Assembly (NCBI GenBank): GCA_030610745.1
Contig: JAUWRC010000010.1
Span: forward strand, 1 to 23,162
Length of the DNA stretch: 23,162 nt
Direction: 5' to 3'
DNA from: Clostridia bacterium
Lineage (GTDB): Bacteria; Aerophobota; Aerophobia; Aerophobales; AE-B3A
The position numbers were made by a program, and so were the translations under genes. Within the stretch, counting starts at the first letter, position 1, and each line of letters starts with the position of its first letter. Positions 1 through 7,331 of this stretch are shown one piece after another. The notes below the pieces were generated by a model that was not told the DNA's origin, made no database searches, and saw only the letters and a list, made by a program, of their open reading frames with translations.

Positions 1-2
1 AA

Positions 3-77
3 AGAAAGAAACCAAAAACCCCTAGTAAAAAACCACCTGGTGGGTTTGATTTATATGAGATAAGCAAACATTTTTGA
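3..77 (+). CDS. possible 3' end of a gene cut by the window edge
   Basis: Frame 3 is open from the window edge to a TGA at 75-77. It reads as a lysine- and proline-rich tail ending in GGFDLYEISKHF. The composition looks more protein-like than the other two forward frames. Only about 24 residues are visible, so no function can be given. The first iteron begins at the stop codon. It could be chance; confidence is low. Confidence 0.3.
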   Translation, partial: RKKPKTPSKKPPGGFDLYEISKHF

Positions 78-119
78 TAGGGAACTTTAATATCAATAAT
101 AGGGAACTTTAATATCAAT
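77..119 (+). repeat. two direct repeats (iterons) upstream of the replication initiator
   Basis: A 21-bp sequence beginning ATAGGGAACTTTAATATC occurs identically at 77-97 and 99-119, a 22-bp period (about two helical turns), roughly 100 bp ahead of a replication initiator gene. Repeats of this length and placement are typical binding sites for plasmid initiators. Two copies is few. A partial array may extend beyond the window's left edge, but none is seen in bases 1-76. A TAATAT at 165-170 could be the -10 of the rep promoter, with no convincing -35. Confidence 0.65.
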
Positions 120-222
120 TTATCCTCTAAAATACCTTTAAATAAAGGGTTTTAAGCAGGGTACTAATATACAAACATACAAATAACACACATAAAGACG
201 TGTATTTAATTTCAAAAAAACA

Positions 223-1716
223 ATGATTAAACACAACCAAGTCTTAAAAAATCAAAAACAAGACAAAGTAAACCTACAAAAAAAAGACCAAGAATTACTT
301 ATACCAGAGTTCATTAAAGCAGAAGTAAATTTTTTAATGTTTCCATTTTTTGCTCTGTCCAAAAAAGGATTAAGGCAAAAATTACAAACTGAATATAAAG
401 ATATAATTAGAAAAGATAGTCAACAATTAGAAATATCCTGGCAGGTCACGGCTAATGTAAAATATGGTTATCCTAGTCCTTTTGATAGAGAAGTCCATAA
501 AGTTATCGAGCAAATTATTGATACGATTTTAGACAAAGAACGGCAAGTGATAAATCCTCTTTGTTTGGGTTCCGTTTATAGATTATGTAAGAAAATGGGG
601 ATTGCTAATTCTGGCAAGAACAAAAAGACGATTAAAGAGTCTCTCCGAAGAATAGTTGCTACCACAGTGACATCCGAAGGAGCCTTCTTTAGTAAGAAAG
701 TGAAAAGACGAATTAGCGATACCTTTCATCTTTACGACAGGGTAGTTTTTAAAGACGAGGAACTATTAGATGGAAAGGTAGCTGATACTAATTACCTTTT
801 CCTAGGAAGTTGGTATCTTCAAAGTATAAATAGTTTTTATGTAAAACCACTTAATTATAAATATCTTCAAAGTCTTAAAAGTAAAATAGCCTCAAGGCTT
901 TATGAAATTTTAGGAGTAAGGTTTTATGGCTTAAAGAATAAAAAGCAACCATATGTTTGGTTTGATTATCAAAAACTTTGCCAACTATTACCCATAACTA
1001 TTCAAAAGCATCTCTCCCATGCCAGAAAATATTTAGAACCTGCTCATAATGAATTAATTAAAACTGGTTTTTTAACTAAAGTAAGATGGGGAGAAAACAA
1101 GGGTGATTGGTTAGTTTGTTACTATCCAGGTAGGAGAGCTAAAAGAGAGATACAAAAACGACGAGAAGTTAATTTTTCAGATACGGAGTTGCTTCCTAAT
1201 CAGTCTTTTTTATCCTTATTAGATTCTAAAGCCCAAAATTTAGTTTGTTATTTTCAAAAAGAGCATAATCAAATTGAAGATTATAAGGTAAAGAAAAAAG
1301 AATTAGAACAGGCCCAGGGGTTAATTGATCAATACGGAGAAGAAAAAGCAAAATATATTGTTAATTTTTCTCTTAAAAAAGCCCCTGAAACTAATTATAA
1401 GATGAAGTACTTCGGAGCAGTTTTAAATTACACGGAAGAAGCTTTAAAGGTCTTTAAAGAGGAAAAAACTAGAGAAAAAGAGCAAAGAGAAAAACTAAAA
1501 CAGCAGATAGAAGAAGAAAAACTACAAGAGAAAAAAGATAAAGAATGGTTAGTTAATCCTCAGTTTACTAAGGAAATGGAAGGTTATCTTACTTTTCGGA
1601 TCAAGAATTTTGAACTTAAAAATAAACGTAAGCCGAGTAAAGAGGAAATAGAGAAATTAAAACAAGAAATAATTGAGAGCACAAAGGAAGGGTTAATTAA
1701 AAAATATAAGACCTAA
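223..1716 (+). CDS. plasmid replication initiator, RepA/RPA-like
   Basis: Probable cytoplasmic initiator that binds the iterons just upstream and opens the replication origin. Residues about 28-300 resemble the replication initiator protein A family: the N-terminus has EFIKAEVNFLMFPFFALSKK, matching the family's 'FPFFxLSK' opening. It is followed by basic, winged-helix-like stretches around residues 105-160 and 220-295. Residues about 330-497 are a lysine/glutamate-rich, probably coiled-coil tail (EKEQREKLKQQIEEEKLQ). At 497 aa it is longer than the usual family core because of that tail. ATG 223 is the first methionine in the frame; no clear Shine-Dalgarno precedes it. The gene stands alone and is followed by two terminators. 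The family call is by motif recollection; a Rep_3-type initiator is the main alternative. Confidence 0.75.
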   Translation: MIKHNQVLKNQKQDKVNLQKKDQELLIPEFIKAEVNFLMFPFFALSKKGLRQKLQTEYKDIIRKDSQQLEISWQVTANVKYGYPSPFDREVHKVIEQIIDTILDKERQVINPLCLGSVYRLCKKMGIANSGKNKKTIKESLRRIVATTVTSEGAFFSKKVKRRISDTFHLYDRVVFKDEELLDGKVADTNYLFLGSWYLQSINSFYVKPLNYKYLQSLKSKIASRLYEILGVRFYGLKNKKQPYVWFDYQKLCQLLPITIQKHLSHARKYLEPAHNELIKTGFLTKVRWGENKGDWLVCYYPGRRAKREIQKRREVNFSDTELLPNQSFLSLLDSKAQNLVCYFQKEHNQIEDYKVKKKELEQAQGLIDQYGEEKAKYIVNFSLKKAPETNYKMKYFGAVLNYTEEALKVFKEEKTREKEQREKLKQQIEEEKLQEKKDKEWLVNPQFTKEMEGYLTFRIKNFELKNKRKPSKEEIEKLKQEIIESTKEGLIKKYKT

Positions 1717-1778
1717 AAATTAGTTTTATTTTTCTTAATAGATTGCCTAATACGCTTTATTAATGCCTGTTTTAGACT

Positions 1779-1807
1779 CTGTCCGAACTTCGGACAGTAG
1801 TTTTTTT
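1779..1807 (+). terminator. rho-independent terminator after the rep gene
   Basis: CTGTCCG and CGGACAG form a 7-bp stem around AACTT (the A/T bases can extend pairing inward), followed after TAG by seven T. It lies 62 bp after the rep stop codon. Confidence 0.8.
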
Positions 1808-1872
1808 AACTCTTAAGACAAGAAAATAAAGAGGTACAATATATCATCTTGACCTCTAAGGTTCCGTGTATG

Positions 1873-1895
1873 AGGCTCTTATGAGCCTATTTTTA
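1873..1895 (+). terminator. second terminator-like hairpin
   Basis: AGGCTC-TTAT-GAGCCT followed by ATTTTT. A second short stem (AGAGGT/ACCTCT, about 1830-1860) precedes it. The pair could end a short transcript or act as back-up termination for the rep gene. No ORF lies between the two terminators. Confidence 0.6.
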
Positions 1896-1962
1896 AAATA
1901 AAATATAGTAATTTACTCTACTTTTCAAAATTAGCCCATTTTAGGGTGGGATAAGGAAGGTG

Positions 1963-2281
1963 GTGAAGGAAATTGTTAAAGACGATCTTGTGGTGGTTCT
2001 CAGGTTTTGCTGGAGGTTGCTTTTTGGGAACTCTAACAACCCGAAGGGCAGAGTTCCACGGGCAAGCCCGTGGGTGAATGGGTAATCGCCCGAAGGGCGT
2101 CAAGCCAAGTTTGAATTGTTTTGAGTGCCACGGCTTTAGCCGTGGGTATCTACTGGCCTGCCCAGCTAAAACTCTATCCTTAACAGTAACCGGGATTATA
2201 GCTGTGGTTTTGGGACTTGTTGCTTGGGAGATTAAAAGTATAAAGAAAGTTAAAAAAGAGGAAGGGAAGACAAAAAAGTGA
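1963..2281 (+). pseudogene. small membrane-protein gene, apparently split by an insertion
   Basis: A GTG start at 1963 follows a purine-rich AAGGAAGG and opens a frame reading VKEIVKDDLVVVLRF, which stops at 2083-2085. A second frame (offset by one base) ending at 2279-2281 carries a convincing single membrane helix, SLTVTGIIAVVLGLVAWEI, followed by a Lys/Glu tail. Between the two halves lie palindromes typical of IS200/IS605-related elements (2040-2145). The simplest reading is one small membrane protein disrupted by a roughly 110-120 bp insertion whose length is not a multiple of three. Alternatively only the downstream 67-codon ORF (start ATG 2078) is expressed. No family is recognised. 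The opposite-strand ORF over the same bases looks like a shadow. Confidence 0.35.
2040..2145. mobile_element. palindromic IS200/IS605-like remnant (PATE/MITE-like)
   Basis: Two strong hairpins of the kind found at IS200/IS605 ends bracket this stretch: CCACGGGC-AA-GCCCGTGG at 2056-2073 and CCACGGCT-TT-AGCCGTGG at 2128-2145. A third small hairpin, CGCCC-GAA-GGGCG, is at 2087-2099. The 10-mer CCCGAAGGGC is present twice (2040-2049 and 2089-2098). No transposase (TnpA_Y1) or TnpB frame is present, so if mobile it would need help in trans. The ends are not defined because this IS group makes no target-site duplication. Confidence 0.4.
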
Positions 2282-2320
2282 GGGATAAAAAACATTGCCT
2301 TAAGCTCTAAACTCGTGAGA

Positions 2321-2450
2321 TAGGGGTAAAGTTTTACCCCTAACGTAAGACAAACTTAACAAAACCTAATTCTAAAACTGTATTTTACTATACAACTACC
2401 CTTAACTATACCCTTTTTAAAGGGTAATTTTAAGATTAATATCTTAAAAT
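2321..2450. repeat. three successive perfect hairpins in gene-free DNA
   Basis: Three perfect inverted repeats follow one another: TAGGGGTAAA/TTTACCCCTA at 2321-2342 with a 2-base spacer, TACCCTTT/AAAGGGTA at 2409-2426, and ATTTTAAGAT/ATCTTAAAAT at 2427-2450 with a TAAT loop. None is followed by a T run on the + strand, so they do not look like ordinary terminators. They lead directly into the larger element at 2468-2684 and may belong to the same functional region. Confidence 0.7.
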
Positions 2451-2467
2451 GCTTAATGCAACTGGTT

Positions 2468-2684
2468 CTTGGGGGCGTCGGGGTTTCCCTCTAAGCAAGT
2501 CGGAAAAACCCCGACTAAAATGAGTTTTACCTAACGGCACTGCGAGCTAACGCTCTTGGGTTCGCCCTTTTTACAAAGGGCTCACCAAATTCATTTTAGT
2601 CGGCGTCGCTCATTTTCTCAAACCAAAAACCCTTCATTTTTAATTCGGGTTTTTGGGAGAAAATGGCGTCTCGACGCCCCCAAG
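2468..2684. other. 217-bp multi-armed inverted-repeat element (candidate origin, transfer site or structured RNA)
   Basis: A 13-bp perfect stem, CTTGGGGGCGTCG (2468-2480) with CGACGCCCCCAAG (2672-2684), closes the element. Inside are three arms. Arm 1 is GTCGGGGTTT/AAACCCCGAC (2477-2486/2506-2515). Arm 2 is ACTAAAATGA/TCATTTTAGT (2514-2523/2591-2600), holding sub-hairpins GAGC-TAAC-GCTC and GCCCTTT-TTAC-AAAGGGC. Arm 3 is CATTTTCTC plus CCAAAAACCC paired with GGGTTTTTGG plus GAGAAAATG (2611-2665), 19 bp with one AAA bulge. The element is clearly richer in GC than the DNA around it. Every main stem is perfect Watson-Crick, so it would fold equally on either DNA strand. Arm 1 overlaps the outer stem by four bases, and GGCGTC occurs in several places, so alternative folds exist. 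No ORF of substance crosses it. Confidence 0.75.
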
Positions 2685-2772
2685 TTAACTAATTGATTTC
2701 TAAAGAAAATTCACAAGATATCTTTAAACTAGACTAACTTAATTAACTTAGAACTAGCTGGATAAAAGAAAA

Positions 2773-2803
2773 TGGCGTTAGATCGCTTAAAAATCTAACG
2801 CCA
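2773..2803 (-). terminator. terminator of the minus-strand 75-aa gene
   Basis: Perfect 11-bp stem TGGCGTTAGAT (2773-2783) with ATCTAACGCCA (2793-2803). On the minus strand it is followed by TTTTCTTTT, and it lies about 40 bp past the stop codon of the gene at 2845-3072. Confidence 0.8.
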
Positions 2804-2844
2804 GAGCTCTCTGCCTCTTCAAATGTCTTTTTAATAGGTGTATC

Positions 2845-3072
2845 TTAATTTTTCTCCTTAGGACATGTGTTCTGATTTGACAAAATTTTTTGCACACATC
2901 TTGCAATACCTTCCATTATTATGACTGATTCAGCTATTTTCCGTTTTTGTGGATCTTTATACATTTTAGATAATTCAGAGGACAGGGATGATTCTTTACT
3001 TGCCTGCAATACCAGTCTTGTTTTTAATTCTGGTGTAAGCATTGTTTTTGCCCTTGTTATTTTTTGATACAT
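2845..3072 (-). CDS. small hypothetical protein, 75 aa, with its own complete transcription unit
   Basis: I do not recognise the protein. It is soluble-looking and mostly helical in composition, with a lysine/arginine-rich N-terminus (MYQKITRAKTM), a polar serine-rich middle (ESSLSSELSK), a hydrophobic helix (ESVIIMEGIARCVQKIL) and a polar tail with one of its two cysteines. The start is well fixed: AAGGAGGG lies about 6 bases before ATG on the minus strand. It is the only confident minus-strand gene in the window and diverges from the TPR operon. It has its own promoter, a structured leader that can hide the Shine-Dalgarno, and a strong terminator (separate entries). That investment argues it is real and regulated. 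A small DNA-binding or toxin/antitoxin-type protein is possible, but nothing in the sequence proves either. Confidence 0.7.
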   Translation of the reverse strand: MYQKITRAKTMLTPELKTRLVLQASKESSLSSELSKMYKDPQKRKIAESVIIMEGIARCVQKILSNQNTCPKEKN

Positions 3073-3157
3073 TTGATCCCTCCTTTTTGATTGGCAGAGA
3101 GCAAGCTAACCCTAAAAGACTTCAGAGTTAGCCGGGACTATCAACCAAAAGGAGGTC
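3073..3157 (-). promoter_or_regulatory. structured RNA leader that can sequester the Shine-Dalgarno
   Basis: In the minus-strand transcript, CCTCCTTTTGGTTG (complement of about 3142-3155) can pair with CAATCAAAAAGGAGG (complement of 3079-3093), which contains the SD of the 75-aa gene. This gives 14 pairs with one bulged A and one G-U. Enclosed is a hairpin GCTAACTCT/AGGGTTAGC (complement of 3124-3132 and 3105-3113), 9 bp with one G-U. Both wobbles are allowed only in minus-strand RNA and would be A-C mismatches on the other strand. A closed fold would block translation; opening by temperature, ligand or a factor would allow it. It matches no riboswitch class I know. Confidence 0.6.
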
Positions 3158-3194
3158 CACGTCTACTTTACATAGAACAGCACCACAACAGGGA

Positions 3195-3223
3195 AGCGTA
3201 ACATGTCTAAAATTTTTTGTCAA
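3195..3223 (-). promoter_or_regulatory. promoter of the 75-aa gene
   Basis: On the minus strand, TTGACA (3218-3223) and TACGCT (3195-3200) are separated by exactly 17 bp, with TG one base before the -10 (extended -10). The -10 itself matches consensus at only three positions. The predicted start is near 3188, giving a leader of about 115 nt. Confidence 0.6.
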
Positions 3224-3229
3224 GAAAAC

Positions 3230-3243
3230 ACGTGAAATCACGT
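3230..3243. promoter_or_regulatory. operator-like palindrome next to the -35
   Basis: ACGTGA-AA-TCACGT is a perfect inverted repeat (6-bp arms, 2-bp spacer) six bases upstream of the -35 of the minus-strand promoter. Size and placement suit a dimeric transcription factor. The regulator is unknown; the RHH protein at 14238-14447 has different candidate sites. Confidence 0.5.
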
Positions 3244-3449
3244 ACAATGCAATCTAAATTGATGTAATCACTTATTAATTAACGAATCAAAAAACACTAT
3301 ATTCTTTAATTTTATTTTAAACTTGTTAAGTTAAAAATAGAGAGTAAAATAAATCCTATAAAGCTTACAAAGAGAAAAGGGAAGAAGATAAATCTGTTTT
3401 TTTTAAGAACGGAACTTATATAATTGTAAGTTGACACAAGGAGGGGATT

Positions 3450-4448
3450 ATGAACGAGGAACTTAGCAATTCAGGAGGAGAAACTCACGATTTTGACCGT
3501 AAGACAATTTCATTAAATGAGAGATTAAAACAAGAACGAGAAGAACAAAGGATTCAATACACTAGAGTTATCTTAGAAAGGCAGTTGGCCGAGGATCTTA
3601 AGGAAGACGGGGTTGAACGCGAGGCTATACAGAAAAACAATCGAGGTGTTGCGCTTTGTAAAAGAAAATTTTTTGAGGAAGGTGTACCCTTAATAAAGGA
3701 AGCCCTTAAACTTGCTCCTCAAGATGAGGATATTGCTTATAATTTACCAACAGTGCTTTTTAATTGGGCCTTTTTCCTTATTGATAAAGGCTTATATGAT
3801 GAGGCTATACTTAAATGCAAGGAATCGATAGTTATGAACGAACTAAATAATGAACCTCATTTTGCACTCAGTGTATGCTTTCGCCATAAAGGTTTATATG
3901 AGCAGGCTCTCGAAGAATCTCGAAAAGTTCTCGCTTTAACCCCCGGTGACGTAGTTTATCGATATTTTTTGGGTTTATCTTATCTCGATTTAGAAAGATA
4001 TGATGAGGCTATAAAGGAGTTTGAGAAATGTGTAAAGGAAAGCACAAAAGATGATCCAAATCGATGTACTTATTACTATAATCTTGGTGAGGCATACAAT
4101 CGTAAAGGTACTAATGGTAAAGCGGCTGAGGCCTTCGAAAAAGTAGTTGAGTTGGAGCCTGACGACGATTATGTCTATCGCTTGGCGCGTAGTTATTACA
4201 AACTTCAATTAGGGAAAGAACCGTACCTTGGAGAGTTTCTGAAATACATAAACTCACTAGATGAAAAGAAAAAGACAGGACTCTTTGAGTTAGTTATGGC
4301 TGTATCTTTTAGTAATAGGGAGTTAGATGATAAATTACTGTCTAAATCTAAGGTTCTAGAGGGTTTTTTCTCACAGCCTATATTTGAAAAACTTTGGCAA
4401 GACTCATTACAAAGGGCCAAGAATTATAAGGAGGGTTTAAATGGTTAA
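3450..4448 (+). CDS. tetratricopeptide-repeat (TPR) protein, first gene of the ATPase operon
   Basis: Cytoplasmic scaffold-type protein of 332 aa with no signal peptide. An acidic/basic N-terminal helix (LNERLKQEREEQRIQYTR, about residues 23-40) precedes about five TPR units between residues 66 and 260. Recognisable units include GLYDEAILKCKESI, GLYEQALEESRKVLALTPGD, ERYDEAIKEFEKCV and NGKAAEAFEKVVELEPDD. The last 70 residues have no clear repeats. The start follows a strong AAGGAGGGG. A TATAAT at 3419-3424 could be its -10, with only a weak -35. The stop overlaps the next ATG by 8 nt, so translation is coupled to the ATPase. It probably acts as an adaptor for that ATPase or for the Replic_Relax protein, but this is inferred from position only. 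Confidence 0.75.
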   Translation: MNEELSNSGGETHDFDRKTISLNERLKQEREEQRIQYTRVILERQLAEDLKEDGVEREAIQKNNRGVALCKRKFFEEGVPLIKEALKLAPQDEDIAYNLPTVLFNWAFFLIDKGLYDEAILKCKESIVMNELNNEPHFALSVCFRHKGLYEQALEESRKVLALTPGDVVYRYFLGLSYLDLERYDEAIKEFEKCVKESTKDDPNRCTYYYNLGEAYNRKGTNGKAAEAFEKVVELEPDDDYVYRLARSYYKLQLGKEPYLGEFLKYINSLDEKKKTGLFELVMAVSFSNRELDDKLLSKSKVLEGFFSQPIFEKLWQDSLQRAKNYKEGLNG

Positions 4449-6345
4449 CGCGAAAGAGTTTTGGGAAAAGGTAGCTGAAAAACATGGTTTAAGAAGAGAA
4501 AAGATGCCCTCAACTGAAAAATTTTGGTCGGCTAAAAGCATGGATACGCTAATTCCCAAGAATGCTTTAGTTATTGGTCAGAATTTGGACACGTTAAGTA
4601 AGACCTGTCTTGACCTTAATATACTTAAAACGCACCTTCATGTTTTAGGATCGACAAATACTGGTAAATCTTGCTTTTTGGAAGTTCTTATTCATGAGCT
4701 TATCTTAAAAGGACATGGTCTTTGCGTTATTGACCCTCACGGTTCCCTTTACGATCATATTGTAAATTTCCTTTCTTGCTTTCCCAAGTTAGCTGAGAAG
4801 GTGATTCTTTTTAATCCAGCCAAAGAGCAGTCTCTTTGCTGCGGGTTTAATCCTTTGAAGAGATGGAACTATTTTTCTGACCTGACGGTCCAAGTAAGAT
4901 ATTTAACCGCTGTAGTAGCTAAGGTATGGGAGGAAGATTCAAAAAAAACCCCACTTTTGAGAAAAGTAATGGGGGATATGCTCTATCCTCTAATTGAACA
5001 AGGATTTACTTTCCTTGAGGCAGAATATTTTACAGAGCTTCCCGAATCTGAACCAAGGAAAAGATTAGTTGAATTTGCGAGTCTTCGTCGAGTGAGAAAA
5101 GCGTGGGAGGAATTTGAGAAGTATTCTCTACCAAGGAAACAAGAGATTCTAGGGAGTTTGCAAAGACGAATACCTGAATTTGTTGATAATAACGCAGTTA
5201 GGATGGTTTTAGGTAGAACTGAGAATACTCTGGATTTCGAAGATATTTTTGAAAACCAAAAGATACTTTTGTGTAATCTCTCTCAGATAGGAAGAAGGTT
5301 GCATCAAGATGATTCTTTCATGTTAGGGACACTTTTAATAAGTGAGATGGCAAGCTATGCTCTTTCCCGGGACGAAGAAACAGTTAAACAGACCCCCTTT
5401 TTTTTAGTTATAGATGAGTTCCAAAATTTTATTACTCCAGATATAGCTAGTATTTTAGACCAATGCCGAAAATATGGTTTGCATATGGTTCTCAGTCATC
5501 AACGTTTAGCTCAGTTAAAGATAAAAGATCCAGATCTTTACGATGCAGTTAAGAATAATGCTAGAACCAAGATAGTTTTTTCCATTAGTTTTGAGGATGC
5601 GGAAATAGTAGAAAAGGAGATGTTTCCTGGAGAACATAACTTAAAAGAGATAAAGGATCAACTTTATCGAACTGCTGTTTTGGAATATCGAGAGGAGTTA
5701 CGAAGAGTAGAAACGGGAGCAAGGGCTACAGGAGAGGGGAAGAGTAAGCAAAAATTTTCAAGTGAAGGGTTAGGGGATGTTGGTATTCAGTCACTTTCTG
5801 AGACTATTGATCCCAATTTGGGAATTATTTTCCCATTAACTTTACGCCAAACAAAAGCAAAGGGGTCATCCGCGAGTAGGATAGCTAGTTCGGGACAGGC
5901 TACAGGACAAACTAGGTTTTATACAGATTCAGAAGGTTGGAGTGAGGTTCCTATTATAATTCCAATTTTAGGCAAAGAGTTAGCCTCGCGGCAATTCTAT
6001 AATTTGGAAGAACAACGATACAAGAAGGCAACAGCACTAACAAAACAACCCATTCAACATGCTTTTGTAAAAATTTTGGAAAATCCAACCCAAAGAGTTA
6101 AAATAAAAACAGTTTTGCCTTTCCCAAAAGACAAAATAAAAATTAAAGCAACGGAGGAAATATCTTATCAATCTCAGAGCCGTTATTATCTACCGGCGCA
6201 AAAAGTGAAAGCTTCAATTATCCAGCGGCAAGCTTTGATTGAAGCCGAACAGCATGACGCAAACTTAACCCAAAGAAAAGAACCTAAGAAATTCGGTACT
6301 TCAGCTCCTATTCATTTGCCTAAAAAGAAAAAAACTAAATTATGA
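4441..6345 (+). CDS. VirD4/TraG-like DNA-pumping ATPase (coupling protein family)
   Basis: Predicted hexameric ATPase that moves DNA or delivers it to a secretion channel. Walker A is GSTNTGKS at residues 70-77, followed by VIDPHGSLYD (about 97-106), typical of the TraG/VirD4/DUF87 P-loop group. The second acidic motif, FFLVIDEFQNF, has D325 and E326. It is followed by SILDQCRKYGLHMVLSHQ, the sensor-type region shared by these ATPases. It has 634 aa. Unlike classical VirD4 there is no N-terminal membrane segment, so it would be cytosolic or recruited by a partner. The C-terminal 200 residues are low-complexity and basic (ends PKKKKTKL). It is coupled upstream to the TPR gene (8-nt overlap, GGAGGG SD inside it) and downstream to Replic_Relax (ATGA overlap). 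No type IV channel genes are seen in this window. Confidence 0.75.
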   Translation: MVNAKEFWEKVAEKHGLRREKMPSTEKFWSAKSMDTLIPKNALVIGQNLDTLSKTCLDLNILKTHLHVLGSTNTGKSCFLEVLIHELILKGHGLCVIDPHGSLYDHIVNFLSCFPKLAEKVILFNPAKEQSLCCGFNPLKRWNYFSDLTVQVRYLTAVVAKVWEEDSKKTPLLRKVMGDMLYPLIEQGFTFLEAEYFTELPESEPRKRLVEFASLRRVRKAWEEFEKYSLPRKQEILGSLQRRIPEFVDNNAVRMVLGRTENTLDFEDIFENQKILLCNLSQIGRRLHQDDSFMLGTLLISEMASYALSRDEETVKQTPFFLVIDEFQNFITPDIASILDQCRKYGLHMVLSHQRLAQLKIKDPDLYDAVKNNARTKIVFSISFEDAEIVEKEMFPGEHNLKEIKDQLYRTAVLEYREELRRVETGARATGEGKSKQKFSSEGLGDVGIQSLSETIDPNLGIIFPLTLRQTKAKGSSASRIASSGQATGQTRFYTDSEGWSEVPIIIPILGKELASRQFYNLEEQRYKKATALTKQPIQHAFVKILENPTQRVKIKTVLPFPKDKIKIKATEEISYQSQSRYYLPAQKVKASIIQRQALIEAEQHDANLTQRKEPKKFGTSAPIHLPKKKKTKL

Positions 6346-7331
6346 TTCAAGAAAACAATAAAAAAAGACAATCACGCTACAAACCTGATTATGGAAAATT
6401 TCCCAGAGTAAATGTGCAAGATAGAGACCTTAAAGTAATAAAAGAAGTGGCCAAAGACCGCTTTTTAACTGCGAGACAAATTCAGGCTCTCTTTTTTAGC
6501 TCTTATAGTGCGGTCCAAAGAAGACTGCAAAAGCTTTGGAATAAAGGTTATCTAAAAAGAGAATATGCTCCAGTTAAATTTGGCTCAAGCGAAGCTCTTT
6601 ATTGCCCGACTAAAAAAGGGATGGATCTTTTAGTTGAAAGGTCAGTTATAAATTCTGATGAAATAAAATGGAAAAGTAAGTATAATCGGGTAAAGCCAGA
6701 GAAAAAACAGCACGAAATAGACGTTAATGAATTCAAGGTAGCTCTAGCAGTAGGAGTAAGAGAGAATAATAATGTTGAGCTGCTTTTTTGTGAAAAAGAT
6801 TCTAGTTACTGGGATTATGTAAAAGATCCGGAGCCAGATCCTAAAGACAAAAGAGAGTATATTCCCATAAGACCAGATAGATTTATAGGATTGAAAATCA
6901 ATGGTCTTTCTAATTATTATTTCCTGGAGGTGGACAGAGGTAGTGCTGCGTTGAAAGAGTGTGCGAGAAAACTAAGGGGACTTAGAGAGTATTACTTTTC
7001 AGGAAGGTTTTTTAAGAAGTATGGACAACCAGGATATAGGAAAGAGGATTATTCTTATCGGGTTTTGATTACTGCACCCACAGAGGAGAGAAGGAATAAC
7101 TTAATTGAAAAAGTGATAGAGCAAGGCAGTCTTGAAATGTGCTGGTTTGGTTTGTTTAGTGAAGTGATAGAAAATCCTTTGGGTAAGGTTTGGATTAGAG
7201 GGAAGGAGTATAAGGAGGTTTTGGAGAATTTAACCGAATGGGAAAGGGAGAGAATATTAAGGACTCATAGAAGGTTAGAAAGGGATGACATTATTAAAGA
7301 AGGAGTTGACCGACGATCTATTTTAGAGTAA
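6342..7331 (+). CDS. replication-relaxation family protein (Replic_Relax-like)
   Basis: 329 aa. Residues about 25-95 form a winged helix: RDLKVIKEVAKDRFLTARQI, then a recognition-helix-like SYSAVQRRLQKLWNKGYLKR and a wing ending at YCPTKKGMDLL. Residues about 125-240 hold a predicted alpha/beta core with acidic residues in PDRFIGLKI and FLEVDRGS, the spacing seen in the Replic_Relax family of plasmid and conjugative elements. The D...ExD arrangement is reminiscent of a PD-(D/E)XK-type fold, but I cannot show catalysis. It starts within the stop of the ATPase gene (ATGA), so it is the third gene of that operon. It is a plausible DNA-processing or relaxosome partner of the ATPase. No terminator is obvious after it. 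Confidence 0.7.
   Translation: MIQENNKKRQSRYKPDYGKFPRVNVQDRDLKVIKEVAKDRFLTARQIQALFFSSYSAVQRRLQKLWNKGYLKREYAPVKFGSSEALYCPTKKGMDLLVERSVINSDEIKWKSKYNRVKPEKKQHEIDVNEFKVALAVGVRENNNVELLFCEKDSSYWDYVKDPEPDPKDKREYIPIRPDRFIGLKINGLSNYYFLEVDRGSAALKECARKLRGLREYYFSGRFFKKYGQPGYRKEDYSYRVLITAPTEERRNNLIEKVIEQGSLEMCWFGLFSEVIENPLGKVWIRGKEYKEVLENLTEWERERILRTHRRLERDDIIKEGVDRRSILE

Noticed and set aside
29..47. Inverted repeat around CCACC-T-GGTGG as a regulatory site
   Set aside because: Short, with a mismatch, and inside the possible C-terminal coding tail where it encodes Pro-Pro-Gly-Gly.
1918..2295. 125-codon minus-strand ORF
   Set aside because: It runs through the palindromic insert and terminal repeats, has no good start signal and an unlikely composition; judged a shadow.
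3149..3155. Strong SD-like AAGGAGG on the + strand
   Set aside because: No ORF follows it. It is the complement of the anti-SD in the minus-strand leader.
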